A DNA stretch of 17,619 nt from positions 1 to 17,619 of the forward strand of contig JAQUEZ010000120.1 in NCBI GenBank assembly GCA_028684915.1. Reading direction: 5' to 3'. The position numbers were made by a program, and so were the translations under genes. This document shows, piece after piece, positions 8,165 to 14,306 of this stretch; position 1 is the stretch's first letter; every line of letters starts with the position of its first letter. The notes beneath the pieces were generated by a model. It did not search any database, was not told the DNA's origin, and saw nothing but the letters and a program-made list of their open reading frames with translations. This DNA is from Desulfobulbus sp. (GTDB taxonomy: Bacteria; Desulfobacterota; Desulfobulbia; Desulfobulbales; Desulfobulbaceae).

Positions 8165-8283
8165 TACGTCCTGAATGGTGAACAGGAAATATAGGTGGAA
8201 TCCTACTTTCAGCAGTCTGCGGAAGTCTATTATTCTTGATTAGGTAAAACTACATAAGCATCTACAGAAGTTGAGTGGTCCGC

Positions 8284-8311
8284 TTGACGTTTACGTTTCG
8301 ACTGATATCCT
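8284..8311 (+). promoter_or_regulatory. Candidate promoter of the second tetR gene
   Basis: TTGACG (8284-8289), 16-base spacer, TATCCT (8306-8311). The palindrome at 8318-8333 begins about seven bases after the -10 box, which would place it at the transcription start. Confidence 0.45.
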
Positions 8312-8317
8312 TTAGAA

Positions 8318-8333
8318 AAGTGAATGCTCACTT
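8318..8333 (+). promoter_or_regulatory. Palindrome, probable operator of the second TetR
   Basis: AAGTGA-ATGC-TCACTT, perfect 6-bp arms around a four-base centre, lies between the candidate promoter and the tetR start. The half-site GTGAATG recurs once in reverse orientation at 9026-9032, upstream of the RIC gene. Operator function is inferred from position and symmetry. Confidence 0.5.
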
Positions 8334-8360
8334 GCTTATTGTTGTAAATGGAGTGGTTTT

Positions 8361-8969
8361 ATGTGTGCCAGGCAACGAGAGACTACTGAAATACGACAGC
8401 AACAGATAACTGACGCTGCGTTACGCATAATCGGGGACAAGGGAATCCATGGCGCAACAATAGCTGAGATTGCAGCGGAAGTTGGTATATCAGAAGGGAA
8501 TATTTACCGGCACTTCAAGAACAAGGAAGAGATAGTAAAGTCGGTGATCGTAAAAATTGGCAAAGATCTTTGCCGGATAGTAACCACTGTGCAAGATATT
8601 TCCGACCCGCTGAAAAAGATGGGAGAGATCTTCAAACGTCACCTGGCCTATGCAACGAACAACAAAGGAATCCCCCGCACAATATTTTCCGAAGAAGTTA
8701 TGGTCATCCATGAATCGCTCAGAGAAGAAGTTAAGGCAAGGTTGATGACCTATTGTAAAGGTGTCTGCGAGACGATTCGTGAGGGACAAAAACAGGGCTT
8801 TATTCTAGAGGACTTGGATCCTGAAGCCGTCACCAGCATGTTCATCGGAACAATAAATTTCACCGTCATTCGCTGGACTCTAAGCAACTTTCAGCTCGAT
8901 ATGGAAACTGATGGGAAATATCTCTGGGAAACCTTTAGGAAATCTATCGAAAAGAGGGTTCTACTTTGA
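8361..8969 (+). CDS. TetR-family regulator adjoining the nitrosative-stress genes
   Basis: A 202-aa TetR-family protein. The DNA-binding domain (about residues 12-58) reads TDAALRIIGDKGIHGATIAE, then IAAEVGISEGNIYRHFKNKE, a near-consensus helix-turn-helix. The regulatory domain (about 65-202) is unassigned. It contains Cys71, Cys133 and Cys137 (the last two in the YCKGVCE segment), an arrangement that could in principle sense metal or redox or NO chemistry, but that is speculation. The ATG at 8361 has a modest GGAG upstream. It is unlike the first TetR in the window in sequence and operator. It lies 91 bases upstream of RIC on the same strand and heads a row of NO-related genes, so it is the only local candidate to control them. 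It could equally be autoregulatory for itself alone. Confidence 0.9.
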   Translation: MCARQRETTEIRQQQITDAALRIIGDKGIHGATIAEIAAEVGISEGNIYRHFKNKEEIVKSVIVKIGKDLCRIVTTVQDISDPLKKMGEIFKRHLAYATNNKGIPRTIFSEEVMVIHESLREEVKARLMTYCKGVCETIREGQKQGFILEDLDPEAVTSMFIGTINFTVIRWTLSNFQLDMETDGKYLWETFRKSIEKRVLL

Positions 8970-9060
8970 CGGTAACTAGAAATCTGTGCATCGATTTGAA
9001 TAACCGGAATCGAGCAATTTCACCTCATTCACCTGTGTAGCATAAGATCTGGAGGAAACA

Positions 9061-9798
9061 ATGAAAGATGAAAAATCGGATCAAAAACCAAAGTATTTTT
9101 CACAGAAAACTATCGGTGAGATCGTAGCCGACGACTATCGGACCGCCAAGGTCTTCGAGGACCACGGAGTTGATTTTTGTTGTGGAGGAAAGGTCGCCCT
9201 TTCGGAGATCTGTCGCGACAAAGGCATCGAGCTTGCTGCCATTGAGCAAGAAATTGAAGCGGTAAAAGCCGCTTCACTAGACAGGAGCCTGAACTACTCA
9301 GCATGGGAGCTTCCATTTCTCATCGATTTTATCGTCAACACCCACCACTCCTATCTCAAAGAAACTATGGGACAAACCGCAGAATACGCCGGGAAGATAG
9401 CCGATGTTCACGGAACCAACCATCCCGAGGTGATAGAAATAGCCGAAATATTTACCAAGATAGTAACCGATTTGACTGACCATTTGAAATACGAAGAAGA
9501 ACTCTTTTTCCCGGCCATCAAACGGCTTGATTCTGCCAAAAAGTCTCAGGAAGTTCCGGATAAAAAAGATTTAGAATCTATCAGGGTGGGCCTTGAAAAA
9601 CTCCATCGAGAGCACGAGGAAGTTGGGGACGCAATCCACAGAATACGTCACCTTGCGAAGGAGTATGAAATTCCTGGCGATGTATGCAATACCTTCATGG
9701 TTACGTATCAAAAACTCAAGGAATTCGAAGACGATTTACACAAACATGTGCATCTTGAAAACAATATTTTGTTCCCGAAAGCATTGAGGCTCAAATAG
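9061..9798 (+). CDS. ric: RIC-family iron-sulfur repair di-iron protein (YtfE/ScdA/NorA)
   Basis: A 245-aa protein of the RIC family, which restores iron-sulfur clusters damaged by NO or oxidants and has been proposed to handle NO or nitrosyl iron directly. The N-terminal ScdA domain carries the diagnostic DHGVDFCCGGK with C40 and C41. The C-terminal hemerythrin-like four-helix domain supplies di-iron ligands that align with E. coli YtfE: H95 or H96, H141, E145, H185, H229 and E233, the last pair in the HVHLENNILFPKAL block. The family length is about 220-245. The ATG at 9061 follows GGAGG with good spacing. It is cytoplasmic, with no signal peptide. It begins the run of NO-defence enzymes. 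Confidence 0.94.
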   Translation: MKDEKSDQKPKYFSQKTIGEIVADDYRTAKVFEDHGVDFCCGGKVALSEICRDKGIELAAIEQEIEAVKAASLDRSLNYSAWELPFLIDFIVNTHHSYLKETMGQTAEYAGKIADVHGTNHPEVIEIAEIFTKIVTDLTDHLKYEEELFFPAIKRLDSAKKSQEVPDKKDLESIRVGLEKLHREHEEVGDAIHRIRHLAKEYEIPGDVCNTFMVTYQKLKEFEDDLHKHVHLENNILFPKALRLK

Positions 9799-9827
9799 CT
9801 AAGTCGCATTTCAGTGCTACAATTGTG

Positions 9828-9866
9828 AACGTAAGCAGAGACGAGCCCAATTTTCTGCGTTACGTT
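9828..9866 (+). promoter_or_regulatory. Bulged 12-pair stem-loop between ric and hcp
   Basis: AACGTAAGCAGA (9828-9839) pairs with TCTGCGTTACGTT (9854-9866), leaving only G9859 unpaired and a 14-base loop. There is no clear T-run afterwards, so it is a poor intrinsic terminator. It may be a protein-binding inverted repeat or an mRNA structure upstream of hcp, which starts 59 bases further on. Confidence 0.4.
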
Positions 9867-9924
9867 TCATTGTGTAGATAAACGTTAAACAAGTTGAGTC
9901 ATATTACTAAAAGGAGGAATTTAG

Positions 9925-11556
9925 ATGTTTTGTCATCAATGTGAACAAGCTGCAAAAGGAATCGGTTGTGACGTACAGGGTGTCTGCGGCAAGAAGCCTG
10001 AGGTTGCTGACCTTCAGGACAACCTGCTCTATGGACTTAAAGGGCTCGCGGTCTTCGCTGACAAGGCACGGAAGTTTGGCGCCAAGGCCCAGGCTGTTGA
10101 CGTTTTCATGCTGGAAGGGCTCTTTGCCACCGTTACCAACGTGGACTTCGACCCGGCCCGCCTGGAAGCGACCATCAAAAAATGTTACGAGATGAAGGAA
10201 AAAGCCAAAGGCCTTTACGAAGACGCTTTCCTTAAAGCAAATGGCGAGAAGGCTCCGATTATCAGTGGTGGCCCGGCAGCCTGGGTACCGGCAGCAGACC
10301 TGGTAAAACAGGGTCAGCAGTACGGCATTCTCAGCCAGCATGAGAACGAGGATATCCGCTCGGCAATCGAGATACTCATTTACGGCCTCAAGGGCATGGC
10401 CGCCTATGCCGACCATTGCCAGATCCTCGGCAAGCACAACGACGAAATCTACGCCTTCTTTCATCAGGCCCTGGCCGCCACCGCCGATCCGACCCTCGGC
10501 CTCATGGATTACGTCGGTCTCTCCATGGAGTGCGGCAAGCACAACCTGACGGTCATGGGGCTTCTGAACGAAGGTCACGTGGAGCGCTACGGCCACCCTG
10601 TTCCGACCAAGGTACAGTTGGGCACCAAGGCCGGCAAGGCGATCCTCGTTTCCGGACACGATCTGCTCATGCTGGAAGAACTCCTCAAGCAGACCGAAGG
10701 CAAAGGGATCAACATCTACACCCACGGCGAAATGCTTCCGGCCCACGGCTATCCGGGCCTCAAGAAGTACGCTCACCTGGTGGGCAACTTCGGCGGCGCC
10801 TGGCAGGACCAGCACAAGGAATTCCCCGAATTCCCCGGCGCGATCATTTTCAACACCAACTGTATCCAGAAGCCTGCCGACTCCTACACCGGACGACTCT
10901 ACACCTGGGGCCTAGTAGCCTGGCCTGGCATCCAGCATATTGAAGGCTGGGATTTTAGCCCGGTAATCGAGAAGGCCTTATCGCTACCCGGTTTTGCTGA
11001 CGCTCCGGGCAAGGAAATCCTGGTGGGATTCGGGCACAACGCGGTACTCGGCGTTGCCGACAAGGTTATCGAAGCTGTCAAGGGCGGAGCCGTAAAGCAC
11101 TTCTTCCTGATCGGCGGTTGCGACGGTGCCAAACCGGGCCGCAACTACTACACCGAGTTTGCCGAGAAGGTACCCAAGGATTGCGTAATCCTGACCCTGG
11201 CCTGCGGTAAGTACCGCTTCAACAAGCTGGACTTCGGTGATATTGGCGGCATTCCACGGCTCTTGGATGTGGGACAGTGCAATGACGCCTACTCGGCGAT
11301 CCAGATTGCAGTGGCTTTGGCAGGCGCCTTTGAGTGCGGCGTGAACGATCTTCCTCTCTCCATGGTCCTTTCCTGGTACGAGCAGAAAGCGGTGGTAATC
11401 CTCTTGACGCTCCTGCACCTGGGAATCAAGAACATTAAAATCGGGCCGTCACTTCCGGCCTTCATTACCCCGAACGTTCTCAATTTCCTGGTGGAAAACT
11501 TCAACCTGGCACCTATCACCACACCGGAGGCGGACCTTAAGGCCATCCTGGGTTAG
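9925..11556 (+). CDS. hcp: Hybrid cluster protein (class I), hydroxylamine/NO reductase
   Basis: A 543-aa hybrid cluster protein, close to the usual 550 of class I enzymes. The N-terminal cubane motif is C3, C6, C15 and C21 (CX2C-X8-C-X5-C), the Desulfovibrio-type arrangement. Ligands of the hybrid Fe-S-O cluster are all in place: H245 (SGHDLLML), E269 (YTHGEMLPAHGYP), C313 (NTNCIQKP), C399 (GGCDGAKPGRNYYTEFA), C427 (LACGKYRF), C452 (VGQCNDAYSA) and E486/K488 (WYEQKAV). The enzyme reduces hydroxylamine in vitro and is now thought to reduce NO at low levels and take part in protein S-nitrosylation. No Hcr reductase gene is nearby, so the small rubredoxin downstream is a possible donor. AGGAGG precedes the ATG. 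Base composition is clearly GC-richer than the flanking ric and fprA. Confidence 0.97.
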   Translation: MFCHQCEQAAKGIGCDVQGVCGKKPEVADLQDNLLYGLKGLAVFADKARKFGAKAQAVDVFMLEGLFATVTNVDFDPARLEATIKKCYEMKEKAKGLYEDAFLKANGEKAPIISGGPAAWVPAADLVKQGQQYGILSQHENEDIRSAIEILIYGLKGMAAYADHCQILGKHNDEIYAFFHQALAATADPTLGLMDYVGLSMECGKHNLTVMGLLNEGHVERYGHPVPTKVQLGTKAGKAILVSGHDLLMLEELLKQTEGKGINIYTHGEMLPAHGYPGLKKYAHLVGNFGGAWQDQHKEFPEFPGAIIFNTNCIQKPADSYTGRLYTWGLVAWPGIQHIEGWDFSPVIEKALSLPGFADAPGKEILVGFGHNAVLGVADKVIEAVKGGAVKHFFLIGGCDGAKPGRNYYTEFAEKVPKDCVILTLACGKYRFNKLDFGDIGGIPRLLDVGQCNDAYSAIQIAVALAGAFECGVNDLPLSMVLSWYEQKAVVILLTLLHLGIKNIKIGPSLPAFITPNVLNFLVENFNLAPITTPEADLKAILG

Positions 11557-11606
11557 ATTGTACGGAAACATCCCTCAATAAATTCTATTCGTAAAGGAGC
11601 GCAAAA

Positions 11607-11873
11607 ATGCAAGCAAATCCACATGTTGTTTTGGGAATTCACCTGCAGGACAGAGTAAAGAATGCACCGGAGGTTCAAAAAATTCTGACTTCCTTTGGCT
11701 GCAACATTAAAACACGCATCGGACTCCATGAGGTCTCAGATGACTTTTGTTCCGGATCCGGACTCATTCTTCTGGAAATGGTCGGGGATACTGCAAAGTA
11801 TGAGGAGTTGGCCAATCTTCTTAATGGTTTTGATGGCGTGGAAGCCCAGAAGATGGTTTTTGCTCACGACTAG
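11607..11873 (+). CDS. Small ACT-like protein (TM1266/NikR C-terminal-like)
   Basis: An 88-aa soluble protein with a beta-alpha-beta-beta-alpha-beta pattern: a strand at about 6-13 (HVVLGIHL), a helix at 15-30, strands around GCNIKTRIGLHE and GLILLEMVGD, a helix at 63-74 and a final strand at 77-86. This resembles the ACT-like fold of TM1266-type proteins, annotated as putative iron-only hydrogenase regulators, and of the NikR ligand domain. The match is by pattern, not alignment. H6, H12, H41 and C32, C48 could bind metal, but none forms a recognised site. AAAGGAG at 11593-11599 supports the ATG. It lies 50 bases after hcp and 40 before the rubredoxin, so co-transcription with both is likely. 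A sensory or partner role for Hcp or the rubredoxin is inferred from context only. Confidence 0.72.
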   Translation: MQANPHVVLGIHLQDRVKNAPEVQKILTSFGCNIKTRIGLHEVSDDFCSGSGLILLEMVGDTAKYEELANLLNGFDGVEAQKMVFAHD

Positions 11874-11913
11874 CATTCAGTAATCGCTTGTAAGGTAGAA
11901 AGGAGATTTTGTC

Positions 11914-12033
11914 ATGACAAAAACCAAGAGATGGCAGTGCCTTGTCTGCGGATACATTCACGACGGCCCTGAGCCACCGAAAACATGTCCACCCTGCGGA
12001 GCAGATCGTTCCAGGTTTATTCCGTACAAGTAA
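11914..12033 (+). CDS. Very small rubredoxin-like protein (39 aa)
   Basis: A 39-residue gene easily missed because of its size. It has two CXXC pairs: C9 and C12 in WQCLVCGYIHDG, and C25 and C28 in KTCPPCGADRSRF. These form the single-iron site of the rubredoxin-like domain found at the C-terminus of rubrerythrins, here as a stand-alone protein. Classical rubredoxins are about 52 residues with longer spacing. AAAGGAG at 11899-11905 gives an excellent ribosome site eight bases before the ATG. It most likely shuttles one electron to the flavodiiron protein encoded next or to Hcp encoded before; rubredoxins are established donors to flavodiiron proteins. A terminator-like hairpin separates it from the flavodiiron gene. 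Confidence 0.9.
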   Translation: MTKTKRWQCLVCGYIHDGPEPPKTCPPCGADRSRFIPYK

Positions 12034-12082
12034 GGGTCTCTTGTGAACAAAAACCTGCTCTCTTGATTAATCTCTGGAGACA

Positions 12083-12107
12083 ATCCCCTTCCTATACGGA
12101 AGGGGAT
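12083..12107 (+). terminator. Strong hairpin after the rubredoxin gene
   Basis: ATCCCCTTCC (12083-12092), loop TATAC, GGAAGGGGAT (12098-12107): ten perfect pairs. The following bases CGTTGTAAG are only weakly T-rich, so termination may be partial. It could end the hcp transcript or set its ratio to the flavodiiron gene. Confidence 0.55.
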
Positions 12108-12180
12108 CGTTGTAAGTAAACAGCTACTCTTTAGTCGGTTGGTAAACAAAAGGCATTTTCACGAACAAAGGGACAAATTT

Positions 12181-13371
12181 ATGGGTATTCTTGTCAAAAA
12201 CAATATCTGGTGGGTAGGAAAGGTTGATTGGGAAATCCGAAAATTTCACGGGGAAGAATATTCAACCCACAGGGGATCTAGCTATAATTCTTATTTGGTT
12301 CGCGATGAAAAAACGGTGCTTATAGAGACAGTATGGACGCCATTTGCCAAGGAATTTGTAGATAATCTTCAAAAAGAAATAGATCTGAATACGATAGATT
12401 ACATAATCGTAAATCATGCTGAAAGTGACCACAGTGGTGCCTTGCCGGAACTCATGCGCCTGATTCCTGACACTCCAATCTACTGTACTGCTAATGCCGT
12501 AAAGTCGTTGAAGGGGCATTACCATCAGGATTGGAATTTCAGAACGGTAAAGACCGGAGACCGACTGAATATCGGCTCAAAGGATTTGATTTTCATCGAA
12601 GCACCGATGCTTCATTGGCCGGATAGCATGTTCTGCTATTTAACCGAAGAAAATGTCCTGTTCAGCAGTGATGCATTCGGACAGCATTATGCGACAGAAC
12701 ATCTGTTCAATGACCTGGTTGATCAGACTGAACTGTTTCAAGAATGCATCAAGTACTTCGCTAATATCCTGACACCTTTCAGCGCATTTGTTGATCGGAA
12801 AATCAAAGAATTCGTCAGCCTGAACGTCCCTCTTGAGATGATTTGCACCAGCCATGGCGTCATTTGGCGCGACAATCCACTCCAGATTGTTACCAAATAC
12901 GTAGAATGGGCTTCAGACTACCAGGAAAACCAGATTACAATTATCTACGACACGATGTGGGATGGAACAAGGAAAATGGCCGAGGCGATTGCACGTGGGA
13001 TCTCTGCGGAAGATAAAGACGTTACGGTCAAAATTTTTAATGCCGCCCGTTCGGACAAAAATGACATTATCTCGGAAGTTTTCAAGTCAAAGGCGATCAT
13101 GGTTGGTTCTCCGACAATAAACAAAGGCATTCTCTCCGCGATAGCTGGTATTCTCGAAGAAATACGGGGTCTGGGCTTCAAGAACAAAAAAGCCGCTGCA
13201 TTTGGAGCATATGGCTGGAGCGGAGAATCGGTTGCTATGATTACTGAGAGGCTGCAGGCAGGTGGGTTCGAAATTATTGATGGAGGATTGAAGGAGCTAT
13301 GGAACCCCGATGGGCAGAGTCTTGCTCATTGTGTAGCCTTCGGACAGGAGTTTGGTAAGCAGATGAAATAA
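12181..13371 (+). CDS. fprA: Flavodiiron protein (FprA/ROO-type NO/O2 reductase)
   Basis: A 396-aa class A flavodiiron protein of normal length. The metallo-beta-lactamase-like domain (about 1-248) has the di-iron ligands H79, E81, D83 and H84 in [11 protein letters not shown]145 in LHWPD, D164 in FSSDAFGQH and H225 in TSHGVIW. All are conserved, so a functional di-iron site is expected. The flavodoxin domain (about 252-394) has the FMN phosphate loop [12 protein letters not shown] and the GSPTINKG and GAYGWSGES loops. The enzyme reduces NO to N2O or O2 to water in the cytoplasm, receiving electrons from rubredoxin. The ATG at 12181 is preferred, with AAAGGGA upstream; an in-frame ATG-like start at 12139 lacks a site. 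The rubredoxin gene lies just upstream. A strong terminator follows. Confidence 0.96.
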   Translation: MGILVKNNIWWVGKVDWEIRKFHGEEYSTHRGSSYNSYLVRDEKTVLIETVWTPFAKEFVDNLQKEIDLNTIDYIIVNHAESDHSGALPELMRLIPDTPIYCTANAVKSLKGHYHQDWNFRTVKTGDRLNIGSKDLIFIEAPMLHWPDSMFCYLTEENVLFSSDAFGQHYATEHLFNDLVDQTELFQECIKYFANILTPFSAFVDRKIKEFVSLNVPLEMICTSHGVIWRDNPLQIVTKYVEWASDYQENQITIIYDTMWDGTRKMAEAIARGISAEDKDVTVKIFNAARSDKNDIISEVFKSKAIMVGSPTINKGILSAIAGILEEIRGLGFKNKKAAAFGAYGWSGESVAMITERLQAGGFEIIDGGLKELWNPDGQSLAHCVAFGQEFGKQMK

Positions 13372-13778
13372 ATCTCGATGTTGTTGACCAGCTTTAGCAA
13401 AACATAATCTGCTGAATTGGCGGTTCAGGCCTTTCTGGATGGTTGAAATCCACATTCGGCATCCTGAAAATCAAATTGGAGCTTTTTACGAAGATCTGCT
13501 TATGTGGCAGTCGGTGAAACTTTCTACGTTTCCAAGCCCCCATTCTTTACAAAGGAGTGGGGGCTGATTCATTATTTTTGATTCTACTATTCAGCCGCAC
13601 TTTACGAGAAAACGGCTTTCGCTAGCAATTGATTTTTCAAAACAAAACCCTTGAAATAACTTCTAAGGATCGGTTCTGGCAGTCAGATAGCTGCCTGGAA
13701 AACATCACCCAGGCGCTATAACACCAAAAGACATCTACCTGCCCTATTCTATTTCAGGCGTCATTTAGGAGGTTGTCA
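13372..13778 (+). other. Intergenic region between fprA and norZ
   Basis: About 400 bases. It holds the fprA terminator (13535-13580). A 42-codon frame at 13439-13567 (HPENQIGAFYEDLLMWQSVK) has no ribosome site and runs into the terminator stem; it is perhaps a relic and I do not recognise it. Two mutually exclusive small stems lie in the leader upstream of norZ: GGCAG/CTGCC (13678-13682, 13691-13695) and GCCTGG/CCAGGC (13693-13698, 13709-13714). I see no clear FNR-type or NorR-type site. Confidence 0.5.
13535..13580 (+). terminator. Rho-independent terminator of fprA
   Basis: AGCCCCCA (13535-13542) pairs with TGGGGGCT (13558-13565). The inner segment TTCTTT/AAGGAG extends the stem by six pairs (two G-U) around an ACA loop. 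An AT-rich, T-rich tail ending in ATTATTTTTG follows. Confidence 0.85.
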
Positions 13779-14234
13779 ATGTTAGTAGACAAGAGTACGG
13801 AAACCCTGTCTCCTTGGTGGAGAATTTCTGTAATACTCGTGCTGATATTCGGGTTTTCCATCCTGATCTGGATAGCCGTCAGGTCCTACCAGGATGCACC
13901 GCCGATCCCGGACAAGGTCGTAAGCGCTAAAGGTGATACAGTATTCAGTGGCTCTGACATACTGGCAGGACAACAGGTCTTCCTCAAACACGGGCTTATG
14001 GAAAATGGCTCCATCTGGGGGCACGGCGCATACCTCGGCCCAGATTTCTCCGCAGAATACCTGCACACCTTGACCCTGGATGCGGGTGAAATGCTTGCCC
14101 GAAAGGATTTCCAGCAGGGAATGAAGGAGTTGTCACCGATCGAAAGGGAGACTGTCAACGCTGAGGTCCGTCGTCTGCTCAAAGAGAACCGCTATTCGGC
14201 CGACACACACAATCTAGTCTATACTCCCGAATAA
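13779..14234 (+). CDS. qNor, N-terminal part (151 aa before the TAA)
   Basis: This part starts at the ATG at 13779, supported by AGGAGG at 13767-13772; a TTG at 13773 is a weaker alternative. It contains the first transmembrane helix (about residues 16-36) and most of the periplasmic cytochrome-c-like domain of qNor, including GQQVFLKHGLMENGSIWGHG and YLGPDFSAEYLH. There is no CXXCH haem-c motif, as expected for the quinol-dependent rather than cytochrome-c-dependent type. On its own this fragment has none of the metal ligands and would be inactive. Confidence 0.8.
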   Translation: MLVDKSTETLSPWWRISVILVLIFGFSILIWIAVRSYQDAPPIPDKVVSAKGDTVFSGSDILAGQQVFLKHGLMENGSIWGHGAYLGPDFSAEYLHTLTLDAGEMLARKDFQQGMKELSPIERETVNAEVRRLLKENRYSADTHNLVYTPE

Positions 14235-14306
14235 ATTGCTTCGTTCAATGGCCAGATCGCGAAATGGACGTCTTATTTCCTGAACCCTTCGCTGAACGGT
14301 GGCCTG

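Noticed and set aside
9907..10815. Long reverse-strand open frame inside hcp
   Set aside because: It is antisense to a fully conserved enzyme gene and is explained by GC-rich codon structure; no ribosome site or domain.
12139..12180. Longer start for fprA
   Set aside because: The extra residues do not resemble the flavodiiron N-terminus and lack a ribosome site.
13629..13640. FNR/Dnr-like box TTGA-TTTT-TCAA upstream of norZ
   Set aside because: The half-sites are four bases apart rather than six and the flanking bases do not fit TTGAT-N4-ATCAA; chance is likely in an AT-rich stretch.
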